DNA of 64,000 nt from Bifidobacterium sp. ESL0690 (GTDB lineage: Bacteria; Actinomycetota; Actinomycetes; Actinomycetales; Bifidobacteriaceae): assembly GCF_029392315.1 (NCBI RefSeq), contig NZ_CP113939.1:1984001-2048000 (forward strand), given 5' to 3'. Positions 35,779 through 44,241 of the stretch are shown one piece after another (positions within the stretch are counted from its first letter, which is position 1; each line of letters begins with the position of its first letter). A program made the translations under genes and the position numbers. The notes under the pieces are model-generated. The model did not search any database and was not told where the DNA came from. It saw only the letters and a list, made by a program, of their open reading frames with translations.

Positions 35779-37122
35779 TCACTTGACGGTTACGGAGTAG
35801 CCTTCCTGCTTGCCGTGGTCGGCGAGCTTCTGCGCATAATTCTCCATGGCCTTCTCCAAAGTGATGCTCTTGCTATATGCCTTGGAAATCTCGTCGCCGT
35901 AAGCGGTCTGCGCGAACGGGTTGTACGGCAGATACTGGAACTTCTCGACCGGACGCTGCGCGCCTTCGGCCAGAATCTTGTTGACATTCTGGCCGCCGAA
36001 GTAGTCATTGACCTTCTTGTTGGCAGCGGTGGTCGGGTCAGTGAAGGAGCTGGAGTTCAGGATCTTCTTCAAGCTGCTGAACGTACCGGAATCGGCCATT
36101 TGCTGAGCGCCTGCGTCGTGGGTCATATAACGCACGAACTTATAGGCCGCGGCCTGCGACTTACCGGCCTTCGGCACGGCGAGCGCCGAACCGCCATCCT
36201 CTGCGGATACCTGCTTGCCGGCTTCCCACTGTGGCAGCGAGCCTACGCGCCAGTTGCCCTTCTGATCCGGAGCGCCGGAAATGAGGTTGACCGGCATCCA
36301 AGCGCCGATGGTCAACGAGGCGAGGGTGCCGTCGTTCAGCTCGCGGTTCCATTCGTCCGACCAGTTCGCGGTCTTGGTATCGATGAGGTCCTCATCGATG
36401 AGCTTCTGACGGAAATCGATATAGCGCTTCATACCCTCGTCCTTGGTCATATCGATAGTGATCTTCTCGCCGTCGACCTTCCAAGGCTTTGCGCCGGCCT
36501 GCCAGGCCTGCGCGGTAAAAGGCTGGTAATCGCCTGAGCTGCCTGAACTGTTGGTGATGTAAGAGCCAGCGGCCTTGATTTTTTTGGCGGCCTCATAATA
36601 ATCGTCCCAGGTCTTAATCGATTCGCCATCAACACCTGCCTTGTCAAAAACGGCCTTGTTGTAGAAGAACATCTCTGGGCCGGCGTCAATCGGAAGCGCG
36701 TAGGGCTTGGCATTATATTGCAGCTTGTTCCACGGGCCGGCGGTGAAATCATTGGCCAGCTTGTCCGCACCGAACTGGCTCAAATCGGAAAGGTCGCCGG
36801 TGACCGCGAACTGCGTGACCGTCGGGTCCTCAAGCATCACCACATCCGGGATGCCCTTCTTGGCCGCGACGGCATTGGTCAACGCTGTGGAGGTCTTCTC
36901 GGCAGTGCCGGTGTTATTGAACTTCACGGTGACGCCCGGGTTTTCCTTTTCGAAGTTCGCGATGATCTTCTTCATCGAGTTGCCGGTGTCCCAGCCCCAG
37001 AAGACCAAATTGGCCTTGGAGTCGGAGCCTTTGCTTCCCTGACTGCCCGAACCGCATCCTGCCAGGCCTACCATCGTCGCCGCAGCGGCTACAACCGCGA
37101 CTACCTTCTTTACGTTATTCAT
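35779..37122 (-). CDS. Sugar ABC transporter substrate-binding lipoprotein
   Basis: A 447-residue lipoprotein with a signal ending at lipobox Cys23 (VGLAGC). The mature part is an extracellular-sugar-binding family 1 protein, with VFWGWDTGNSMKKIIANFEKENPGVTV, PYALPIDAGPEMFFYNKAVFDKAG and GGSALAVPKAGKSQAAAYKFVRY. The ATG at 37122 follows GCAAAGGAGCC. It should deliver an oligosaccharide, perhaps a galacto- or arabino-oligosaccharide, to the two permeases downstream. It is the first gene of that unit. Confidence 0.92.
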   Translation of the reverse strand: MNNVKKVVAVVAAAATMVGLAGCGSGSQGSKGSDSKANLVFWGWDTGNSMKKIIANFEKENPGVTVKFNNTGTAEKTSTALTNAVAAKKGIPDVVMLEDPTVTQFAVTGDLSDLSQFGADKLANDFTAGPWNKLQYNAKPYALPIDAGPEMFFYNKAVFDKAGVDGESIKTWDDYYEAAKKIKAAGSYITNSSGSSGDYQPFTAQAWQAGAKPWKVDGEKITIDMTKDEGMKRYIDFRQKLIDEDLIDTKTANWSDEWNRELNDGTLASLTIGAWMPVNLISGAPDQKGNWRVGSLPQWEAGKQVSAEDGGSALAVPKAGKSQAAAYKFVRYMTHDAGAQQMADSGTFSSLKKILNSSSFTDPTTAANKKVNDYFGGQNVNKILAEGAQRPVEKFQYLPYNPFAQTAYGDEISKAYSKSITLEKAMENYAQKLADHGKQEGYSVTVK

Positions 37123-37209
37123 TTCGGCTCCTTTGCTTGGTGCTGTCATTGCCTAGCTTTACTTGGGTTATCTGTCGGTAGAATCGCCTCGGTAAGGCAC
37201 TTCTCCTTG

Positions 37210-37240
37210 GATACTCAATTGTTTGGTACAACTGTGTATC
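37210..37240. promoter_or_regulatory. Inverted-repeat operator candidate upstream of the sugar-binding protein gene
   Basis: GATAC (37210-37214) is mirrored by GTATC (37236-37240), and TTGT (37219-37222) by ACAA (37228-37231). The result is a 31-base two-part dyad about 90 bases before the start codon. This is where a LacI-family repressor such as the one at 29850 could bind (inference). Confidence 0.4.
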
Positions 37241-37383
37241 AGCTTCAATTTCCATATTACACAGGAGCATCAGTTTGTCAATTCGAGTCGGTATGTCTAT
37301 TTTATCGTAATACAGTAATTTTTAACGAAACGTATTCAAGAAGAGATTCGAAGCCCTGCCATTGCTCTTGACGGAGCTTTCAA

Positions 37384-37427
37384 CAAAAAGTCGGACACCC
37401 CGTGGATTCCCACAGAGTGTCCGACTT
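37384..37427 (-). terminator. Intrinsic terminator downstream of araA
   Basis: Eleven-base arms (37388-37398 and 37417-37427) are followed on the minus strand by TTTTT. The remaining 37428-37640 holds no gene, only two short direct repeats of CAACCGCATTC. Confidence 0.75.
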
Positions 37428-37640
37428 GGTTTATCGGTACGGCCTCAAGCGGCCAATCAAGGATGATGCAGAGTAGGCATCATCGGGGTAACAGCGGTTT
37501 GAATACCACACGCTTTCAGCGGTATTCGGCAGCATAGCTGTTAACTGATAAATAGCCGTGTGAAAGCTATGCATGCTCGACCGTATTCGACGATCCAACC
37601 GCATTCGGCAATCCAACCGCATTCAAACGGCCGGTCAACT

Positions 37641-39161
37641 TCAGCAGCGATTGTCGAGGCGATGATACATCTCGGAGATCTCGAGATCGCGCTCGAACTC
37701 GCACGGGGTCGTGTTCTCATCGATGGTGGCCAACTCGACACCGGCAATGCGGGCGAAGTCCTCCCAGCCTTCGCGGCCGAAGGAGGTGGTCATGCAGGTG
37801 TGGTGCGAACCGCCGGCACGCAGCCAGCATTCGGCAGCGGTCTTGAGCGACGGACGCGGCTGCCAAAGGCCACGAGCGCAAGGCAGTGCCTTCAAGGACC
37901 CCTCGGGCTCGACCACATCGACCACGTCCATCAGCAGGCGGAAGCGCTCACGCATGTCGGCCATGGAGATGACCGTAGCGGCCTTGTGCGGGGCGACGGT
38001 GAAGACCAAGCGCACCGGGTCGGACTTGTTGCCGATGCCGAGCGGATGAATCTCGAGCTTCGGCTTGGCGATGGTGCCCACGGACGGCGAGACCTCGAGC
38101 ATGTGCGAGCCCATGTCCATCTCATGGCCCGGCACGAAGTTGTAGGAGTAGTCCTCCATCAGGCTCGACCCGCCCTCAAGGCCGTAGCCCATCACGCTGG
38201 CGATGCGCACGAGCACGGAGGTCTTCCAGTCGCCTTCGGCGGAGAAGCCGTAGCCATATTCGCTGGGCAGGCGCTGGGCGCCGACGCCCGGCAGCTGCGG
38301 CAGGGTGCCGAGGTCCTCGAAGTTGTCGACTGCGGCGGTGGCACCGTTGTCCTTCATCATATTGACCATCGCGGCCTCTTCCTTGGCGGCGATGAACAGC
38401 TCCTCATAGCGGGAATCGAGCAGCTCCGGGGCCACGTCGTATTTGGCCTTGTAGTCCTCGATGATGCCCTTGACCTGATCGTCCTTGACCTTCTCGTAAT
38501 AGCCGACCAGCTCCCCCACGGCCCAGGTGTTGACCTGCGTGCCGAAAACGCGCTCGGCCTCGGTCTTGTCGCCTTCGGTGACGGCCACGTTGCGCATGTT
38601 GTCGCCCCAGCGCATCACGCGCATGTTCTGCGACTCGTTCCAGCCGGCGCAGGCGCGAACCCAGGTGGCGATTTTCTCGGCGACCTCGGGGTCGGTGTAA
38701 TGGCCGACGACGATCTTGCGCGGGATGCCGAGGCGGGTGACGATATAGCCGAACTCACGGTCGCCGTGGGCGGACTGGTTCAAGTTCATGAAGTCCATGT
38801 CGATGGTGTCCCACGGAATCTCCTTGTGGAACTGCGTGTTGAGCTGCAGTAGCGGCTTGGTCAGCACTTCGAGGCCGCGAATCCACATCTTGGCCGGTGA
38901 GAACGTGTGCATCCACGCGATGACGCCGATGCAGCTGGGATCGGCGCTGGCTTCGGTCATGAATTGTTTGACGCCATCGGAGGACTTCAGCGTGGGCTTC
39001 AGGACGAGCTTGACCGGAATCTTGCCGGTGGCGTTGAGCGCGTCGACGATCTTCGTGGACTGCTCGGCGACCTGACGCAGCGCTTCCTCACCGTAGAGGT
39101 CCTGCGAGCCGACGCCGAACCAGACGGTCTTGCCTTCAAATGGATTTTCGAATACCATCAT
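37641..39161 (-). CDS. araA: L-arabinose isomerase
   Basis: A 506-residue enzyme of usual length that converts L-arabinose to L-ribulose in the cytoplasm, the first step of bacterial arabinose use. Family patterns include WFGVGSQDLYGEEAL at the start, CIGVIAWMHTFSPAKMWI near 78, LNTQFHKEIPW near 105, GYGFSAEGDWKTSVLVR near 300 and SYNFVPGHEMDMGSHMLE near 345. The last two carry the Glu and His metal ligands. ATG at 39161 or the adjacent ATG at 39158 is the start, behind AAAAGGAAG. It is followed by a terminator and appears as a separate transcript or the tail of an araB-araA unit. Confidence 0.96.
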   Translation of the reverse strand: MMVFENPFEGKTVWFGVGSQDLYGEEALRQVAEQSTKIVDALNATGKIPVKLVLKPTLKSSDGVKQFMTEASADPSCIGVIAWMHTFSPAKMWIRGLEVLTKPLLQLNTQFHKEIPWDTIDMDFMNLNQSAHGDREFGYIVTRLGIPRKIVVGHYTDPEVAEKIATWVRACAGWNESQNMRVMRWGDNMRNVAVTEGDKTEAERVFGTQVNTWAVGELVGYYEKVKDDQVKGIIEDYKAKYDVAPELLDSRYEELFIAAKEEAAMVNMMKDNGATAAVDNFEDLGTLPQLPGVGAQRLPSEYGYGFSAEGDWKTSVLVRIASVMGYGLEGGSSLMEDYSYNFVPGHEMDMGSHMLEVSPSVGTIAKPKLEIHPLGIGNKSDPVRLVFTVAPHKAATVISMADMRERFRLLMDVVDVVEPEGSLKALPCARGLWQPRPSLKTAAECWLRAGGSHHTCMTTSFGREGWEDFARIAGVELATIDENTTPCEFERDLEISEMYHRLDNRC

Positions 39162-39326
39162 TACTTCCTTTTGTTGTAGTTACCATATTTGCGTATTACA
39201 GATGTCTATGCGTCGTTTCACGCATCTACCGCTGATGAACTGCACTTGAGTCGGACTTACATGCCGTTTTTCAGCATCACCAACTTTTCATGCTGGAAGA
39301 CTGCATCTCAACCGACCTCACACGCT

Positions 39327-39363
39327 GTTTACCTGCACTATCAACCTTCTTATGCAGGTAAAC
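39327..39363. other. Stem-loop in the araB-araA spacer
   Basis: GTTTACCTGCA (39327-39337) pairs with TGCAGGTAAAC (39353-39363) around a 15-base loop. There is no T run, so it may be a processing or attenuating hairpin rather than a full terminator. An araD gene would be expected about here in an araBDA cluster but is absent. Confidence 0.5.
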
Positions 39364-39443
39364 GGCATCTGACGGAGACTGACGCGCAGTTTTCCAGCTG
39401 CACTTTCCGCTGCCATACACACCAGCGGTATCGCCATGAGGAT

Positions 39444-41078
39444 TCAGCTTTCCAAATCGATGGTCTTGATGGCGGCCTGCTCAATCGGCAGCGCCTTGGT
39501 GAACCGGGCAAAGAAGTCCTCGAATCCGGCCACATCCTGCGGGTCGGGTTCTTCGGTGGTCGATTGCGCATCGGCAAAGACGCGCTCGTCGAGATAAGCA
39601 TCGAGCGGAGTGTCTTTATGCCAGAGGTAATCGGCGAGCACCGCCATGCCCCACGCGCCGCCTTCCGCCGCCGTCGACATGACCTTAATCGGGGTATCGA
39701 ATGCAGCAGCAAGAATTTTCTGCGCCACCTTCGGGGTGGTGAAGATGCCGCCATGGCCGACCATCGAGTCGACCTTGACATGCTCGTCCTTGGTCATGAT
39801 ATCCATGCCGATCTTGACCGGCGAGAATGCGCCGAAGAGCTGGGCACGCATGAAGTTCGCCAGGTTCATGTGGCTTTCCGGGCCGCGTGCGAAGACCGGA
39901 CGGCCTTCCTCAAGCCCCGCGAGGAATTCACCGGAATAGAAGCAATAGTTGATGAGCCCGCCTGCGTTGTCGTCGGCGTCGGGGCCGATGGCCGTACGGA
40001 ACAGCGTGCCATAGAGCGTGCCGGCATCGAGCGGCGTGCCGATGGCCTTGGCGAATTCACTGAAGACCTTCATCCAGGCGTTCAGGTCGGACGTGAAGTT
40101 GTTGGCATGGCTCATGCCGCAAGGGTCGCCGGCCGGGGTCGAGACCAAGTCGACTTCGGGGTGCAGACGTTCGAGCGGATGATCAAGCACGACAGAAGCG
40201 AAAATCGAGGTGCCAGCAGAGACGTTGCCAGTGCCCACACGCACGGAGTTCGTCGCGACCATGCCGGTGCCTGAATCGCCTTCCGGAGGAGCCAACGGGG
40301 TGCCGGGCTGCAAGGTGCCGCTAGGGTCGAGGAGCTTCGCGCCCTCGGCCGTGAGTGTTCCCGCGTCACTTCCGGCCACCAACGGGGTGGGCAGCAGGTC
40401 CTCGATCTCCCAAGGCTGCGCCGCGACTTCCGGAAGCGCCGAGAACTGCGCAAGCATATGCTTGTTCCAGCTATGGGTTTCCGGATCAATTGGGAACATG
40501 CCCGAAGCATCGTCAACGCCGAGCACTTTCTTGCCGGTGAGCTTCCAGTGGACATAGCCGGCGAGCGTGGTGAAGAACGCGACGTTCGATACGTGGTCCT
40601 CCTTATTGAGGATGCACTGATAGAGATGGGCAATCGACCAGCGCTCAGGGATGTTGTATTGGAACAGTTCAGAGAGCTGTTCGTGCGCCTCGTGCGTATT
40701 GGAATTACGCCACGTACGGAACGGAACGAGCAACTCGCCGTCCTTATCGAAGGCGAGGTAGCCGTGCATCATCGCGGAGAAGCCCATCGTGCCGATCTTG
40801 GTCAATTTTTCGCCGTACGCATTTTCAACATCGTAGGCGAGCGCCGCGTACGCGGCCTGAAGGCCCGACCATACCTCGTCAAGCGAGTAGGTCCACAAGC
40901 CGTTTTCCAGGTGATTCTCCCAGCCATAGTCGCCTGCGGCGATGGTGGAATAGGTATCGTCGATCAGCACGGCTTTGATGCGGGTGGATCCAAATTCGAT
41001 ACCCAGCGAGGTCTTGCCTGCGCGTATCTTCTCCGCTATCGCCGCCACATGCTCTGTGGTGTCTGTTGCAACTGCCAT
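39444..41078 (-). CDS. araB: Ribulokinase-like FGGY kinase
   Basis: A 544-residue FGGY-family sugar kinase with the two actin-like lobes. The first phosphate motif is SLGIEFGSTRIKAVLIDD near residue 20. It also shows GTMGFSAMMHGYL near 105, VGVGTGNVSAGTS-like (here VRVGTGNVSAGTSIFASVV) near 280, and GGAWGMAVLADYL near 475. In its araA context it should phosphorylate L-ribulose with ATP. AAAGGAG lies upstream of the ATG. Upstream, a TGTGA/TCACA palindrome is a probable arabinose operator. The kinase differs from the E. coli AraB line, as is usual for bifidobacterial kinases in this pathway (known of the family). Confidence 0.88.
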   Translation of the reverse strand: MAVATDTTEHVAAIAEKIRAGKTSLGIEFGSTRIKAVLIDDTYSTIAAGDYGWENHLENGLWTYSLDEVWSGLQAAYAALAYDVENAYGEKLTKIGTMGFSAMMHGYLAFDKDGELLVPFRTWRNSNTHEAHEQLSELFQYNIPERWSIAHLYQCILNKEDHVSNVAFFTTLAGYVHWKLTGKKVLGVDDASGMFPIDPETHSWNKHMLAQFSALPEVAAQPWEIEDLLPTPLVAGSDAGTLTAEGAKLLDPSGTLQPGTPLAPPEGDSGTGMVATNSVRVGTGNVSAGTSIFASVVLDHPLERLHPEVDLVSTPAGDPCGMSHANNFTSDLNAWMKVFSEFAKAIGTPLDAGTLYGTLFRTAIGPDADDNAGGLINYCFYSGEFLAGLEEGRPVFARGPESHMNLANFMRAQLFGAFSPVKIGMDIMTKDEHVKVDSMVGHGGIFTTPKVAQKILAAAFDTPIKVMSTAAEGGAWGMAVLADYLWHKDTPLDAYLDERVFADAQSTTEEPDPQDVAGFEDFFARFTKALPIEQAAIKTIDLES

Positions 41079-41230
41079 CGTGATCTAGCTCCTTTACTGT
41101 CGTCCGGACTGCTGCCTTTACTCGGAATCCGCTCTTGCAGCCGATAAAAGTTCACGCTCTATCAGCTGTCACGAGCCGCATTCCTCGTGTCTGCAAGCCT
41201 CTCATTACCGTCATTGGCTATGTTTTCAGT

Positions 41231-41248
41231 AATGTGAACGCTCACATT
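41231..41248. promoter_or_regulatory. AraQ/LacI-type operator palindrome upstream of araB
   Basis: AATGTGAACGCTCACATT is an 18-base near-perfect palindrome centred on CG, about 150 bases before the araB start. It closely resembles the TGTGAGCGCTCACA operators I recall for the bifidobacterial arabinose regulator AraQ. The regulator gene is not in the window, and binding is inference. Confidence 0.6.
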
Positions 41249-41366
41249 TTGCTAAACAATATTTTACACGTAACTATTGCCAAGTGTCTATTCCAACGAA
41301 TTTCGTCAATTTACGATTCCGCAATCGGACTTAGGCAATGCATCAAACCCTCGCCCATCCCGACAA

Positions 41367-41437
41367 TGTGGATAAAGAAAGCGCAACACCCACCAGATGT
41401 TGATGAATCAAGTTCGACACGCCCGAGATGTGGATAA
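41367..41437 (-). promoter_or_regulatory. Two consensus DnaA-box words
   Basis: TTATCCACA, the strict DnaA box, occurs on the minus strand at 41367-41375 and 41429-41437. The region is intergenic and no replication gene is near, so an origin is not claimed. Confidence 0.35.
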
Positions 41438-41583
41438 CCCATAGCATCCGACCACAGCAGTCGTTTTTGACACGGTAAACGTCTCGAATTCCCTAAGCTA
41501 CAAAGAACACGACGACGGTGAGACGCAATATCAGTTTCTTCTAGTGCGGAGTTGAGTTTTTAGTCTAGATTGGAGTTTAGTAT

Positions 41584-41799
41584 ATGGTTCAAAGGAAGTT
41601 GCTCATCAAACAAATACGCAAAGAAGCCAAAACTAAAGGGGTGAAGTTCTATCACCGACGACAAGGAGGAAACCATGAAATCTATTATCTGAATAATCGG
41701 ATGATTCCCATCCCCCGACACAAGGAAATAGCAAAGCACCAAGCGGAAATGATTATGAAAGAAGTCGCATCTGCCTTAGAGAGAAAGGATACACAATGA
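41584..41799 (+). CDS. hicA: HicA-type toxin (mRNA interferase family)
   Basis: A 71-residue basic protein with the small double-stranded-RNA-binding fold of HicA. The catalytic His is His31 in RRQGGNHEIYYLN, and PIPRHKEIAKHQAEMIMKE near the end is the family tail. HicA cuts mRNA when not held by HicB. AAAGAGGA-type spacing is weak upstream. Its TGA overlaps the ATG of the next gene, the normal hicA-hicB coupling. Confidence 0.85.
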   Translation: MVQRKLLIKQIRKEAKTKGVKFYHRRQGGNHEIYYLNNRMIPIPRHKEIAKHQAEMIMKEVASALERKDTQ

Positions 41800-42218
41800 G
41801 GCCAAAGAAACTTAAAGCAGGCTATGACGCATACGGCAACAAAACAGTCCACAAGGAAAGTTACTCCGTGACTGTCGAACCAGATGAGAAATACTGGTTC
41901 CTTACCATTCCCGGTGTCGGAGTGACGCAAGCACGGACTCTGAGCGAAGTAGACACCATGGCCCGCGACCTGATCGAGATCATGACCGGAGATAGGGATT
42001 TCGCGCTCAAGCAGGAAATGAAGTTCCCCGAAGAGGTGGAGGAACATCTCGAGGCTATGAAGCGCTATCGCGAACAATCCAAGAAAGCGAACACGTTGGC
42101 GGCGCAGGAGTCTCGGAAAGCTGCGAAAGGATTACGACAAGTCGGCCTTACCCTACGTCAAATCGGCCAGGCTCTAGGGATCTCCTACCAACGTGCAAGT
42201 CAACTGATTAATTGTTAA
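41796..42218 (+). CDS. hicB: HicB-type antitoxin with C-terminal helix-turn-helix
   Basis: A 140-residue protein. The N-terminal ~60 residues fit the partly degraded RNase H fold of HicB (YSVTVEPDEKYWFLTIPGVGVTQARTL). The last ~30 form a helix-turn-helix, GLTLRQIGQALGISYQRASQL, for autorepression. It overlaps hicA by four bases. It should neutralise HicA and bind the operon promoter. The pair is next to, but transcribed separately from, the response-regulator gene. Confidence 0.85.
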   Translation: MRPKKLKAGYDAYGNKTVHKESYSVTVEPDEKYWFLTIPGVGVTQARTLSEVDTMARDLIEIMTGDRDFALKQEMKFPEEVEEHLEAMKRYREQSKKANTLAAQESRKAAKGLRQVGLTLRQIGQALGISYQRASQLINC

Positions 42219-42332
42219 TTCTTTATTTGCACGAAATTTCATAAAAGTCAAACCAGGGAGGAAAAAATCAAGAAAGCTTGAACTTTGCCCGATAAATTGG
42301 CGAATTTGTAATATATTGCCTAAAATCGAGAT

Positions 42333-43325
42333 ATGAGAAAGAAAAAGATATCGCAACGACGCGAACTGAGCATTGTCATCATTGAAGATGATCCGTTGGC
42401 TTTGAACTGCGAAAGGGTCTATCTGAGCAACCTGCAGAATTACAACGGATTCCGCCTGCAGGTATGGGGCACCGTCAATCTCAAGGATGGCTTAGAAAAG
42501 TGTGCGCACGATTGCCATCCGGCCGATGCCGTCATCCTGGAACTGTCGCTTTTGGAAAGAACCAAAAGGAATATTCCGCGCGAAATCAAGCGACTGCGAC
42601 CCGATGTCGTCATTATCGGAATCGCTTCGCACATCGAACGCTATACCCGACCATCGGCGAAGTCGCTGCAAGTGCGATGCGTTGTCAGCAAAGACAAGTT
42701 GAATCACGAACTACCGCGAATCATCGATGCCATTTATCGTGAGAAAACACCTCGTCGCCGTTTGTCCGCTACTGGCGGCAGCAAGAAAAGGGGATCGTCA
42801 TCTGCTCAAGGCGATAAAGAATCCAGTGGCCAATTGTCTTGTTCGCGCGGAACACCTTATTGTCAAAGCACTGCAAAACGCAACGGCAAGCCATTGAACG
42901 GCTTCGCCAGTTCAGATAAAACCAAAAACGCAGCAGAGTTTAGAGCACTTGAGCGGGGCCAAATTCCAACGTCTCATAAAGGGAAATATTCACAACGAAG
43001 TGAAATCTCCCTACGAGAAAGCGATCAAAGAAGACATAACAGAGATTTCTCGGAATCAAGACCCACGGGCCATGACTTAGCAGTGGAACGGAACCGCATG
43101 AAAGCCGCCAAACAGAAGCGTTTACCTGTAGTCCCGCTCACACCCATGGAATTGCGTGTTGTCGAGCTGAGCAGAAAAGGTCTGAAACCTCGCGAAGTCG
43201 CAAAGCGGCTCGGCATTTCGGTCAACACGATTTATTCTCATCGAAACCATATCAAAGGCAAATGCCACACGCAGACCTGGACTGGAGCTTTGCTCATCAG
43301 CCAGAGAGCAAACGGAACAAAGTAA
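42333..43325 (+). CDS. LuxR-type response-regulator-like protein with altered phosphorylation site
   Basis: A 330-residue protein. Residues about 12-130 form a receiver-like domain with the acidic pocket VIIEDD (18-20). At the phospho-acceptor position the Asp is replaced by Glu70 (DAVILELSLLER), and the usual MPxxDG after it is missing. A Ser/Lys/Arg-rich linker of about 120 residues follows. Residues about 262-325 are a LuxR/GerE helix-turn-helix, LTPMELRVVELSRKGLKPREVAKRLGIS and VNTIYSHRNHIKGK. No histidine kinase gene is near. The Glu suggests a signal-independent or otherwise sensed activator. A short AAAAAG-rich stretch sits at the start, with no strong ribosome site. Confidence 0.8.
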   Translation: MRKKKISQRRELSIVIIEDDPLALNCERVYLSNLQNYNGFRLQVWGTVNLKDGLEKCAHDCHPADAVILELSLLERTKRNIPREIKRLRPDVVIIGIASHIERYTRPSAKSLQVRCVVSKDKLNHELPRIIDAIYREKTPRRRLSATGGSKKRGSSSAQGDKESSGQLSCSRGTPYCQSTAKRNGKPLNGFASSDKTKNAAEFRALERGQIPTSHKGKYSQRSEISLRESDQRRHNRDFSESRPTGHDLAVERNRMKAAKQKRLPVVPLTPMELRVVELSRKGLKPREVAKRLGISVNTIYSHRNHIKGKCHTQTWTGALLISQRANGTK

Positions 43326-43470
43326 GTCAGGCACGGACGCTTTCTGCGCTACCTTGAGGAAACTTAACGCCAATAGTAAACGCGAATAATGGGCAGAAAA
43401 CAAACTACGTTTCTAATATAAGGCTTGTGAATGCGCGAATACAGGTAGGCAGTCGGTTAATCACATCGCT

Positions 43471-44241
43471 TCAGGCAAGCTTGAAACCAAGCTCTCTGGC
43501 GGCATCGGTTGGGACAGGATCCTCGCACCAATAGTCCTCGAGATTTTCGTCGGTGGCAAGTGAACGAATTTCGGCTTGGTCGATGTAGACCTCGCCGCTC
43601 AGGTGATCCGTCTCGTGCTGGAAGATACGAGCGGGCCAGCCGTGCAGATGCTCTTCGTGTTTGTTGCCGTCCTCATCCTGCCAGCGGGCAGTGATGTCAA
43701 GCCAGCGGGGGCGGACCGCCTGATAGCCGGCAAAACTCAGGCAGCCTTCGTAGAAACTGCGCTGCTCGGTGCCGATGGGTTCGTAGGTGGGGTTGATGAT
43801 GGCTCGGAAGGGGAATTCGGCGATTTCACGCGGATCGTTCGTATCGTCGATTACGCCTTCATCTTCATCATCGTCTGAACCGTTTTGCTGATTCGATGAA
43901 TCACCACCGTCTTTGCTGCCGACATGCCCTTCGGGATTGTCGTCGACTCCCCTGCCGCCAACGCGGACATGGTCTTCGACCACGGCGATACGCAATCCCA
44001 AGCCGATTTGTGGACCGGCCAAACCAACGCCCGGCGCTTCGAGCATCGTCACGTGCATGGCCTCAATCAATTTGTTCAACGTCCGCTTGCTTAACTGGCC
44101 GTCGTATTCCGCGGCATTCTGGCGCAGCACAGGCTCCCCCATCTGCACGATGGGAAGAATCTTCTCCTTGCCGCCGGTTTTGATGAGTTGTTCGACGGCA
44201 TGATTGAGTTCGGTATCGACTTTGGAATTGCGGGAGAACAT
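43471..44241 (-). CDS. def: Peptide deformylase with acidic insertion
   Basis: A 256-residue deformylase, longer than the usual ~170-220. It has all three motifs: GVGLAGPQIG near residue 72, EGCLSFAGY near 170 (Cys ligand), and QHETDHLSGE near 212 (two His ligands and catalytic Glu). It removes the formyl group from nascent proteins using a metal ion. Between motif 1 and motif 2 it carries an insertion of ~45 residues rich in Asp, Gly and Asn (about 95-140). The start codon overlaps the glmM stop by one base (TGATG), so the two are cotranscribed. Confidence 0.93.
   Translation of the reverse strand: MFSRNSKVDTELNHAVEQLIKTGGKEKILPIVQMGEPVLRQNAAEYDGQLSKRTLNKLIEAMHVTMLEAPGVGLAGPQIGLGLRIAVVEDHVRVGGRGVDDNPEGHVGSKDGGDSSNQQNGSDDDEDEGVIDDTNDPREIAEFPFRAIINPTYEPIGTEQRSFYEGCLSFAGYQAVRPRWLDITARWQDEDGNKHEEHLHGWPARIFQHETDHLSGEVYIDQAEIRSLATDENLEDYWCEDPVPTDAARELGFKLA

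Larger units (their letters stand above)
41079..41583. other. Gene-free stretch between araB and hicA
   Basis: This 505-base region holds the araB promoter side with the palindrome at 41231 and two DnaA-box-like words at 41367 and 41429. No further gene is supported. Confidence 0.45.

Noticed and set aside
41367..41437. DnaA-box pair as a replication origin
   Set aside because: Two boxes alone, with no AT-rich unwinding region and no dnaA, dnaN or rep gene nearby, are not enough.
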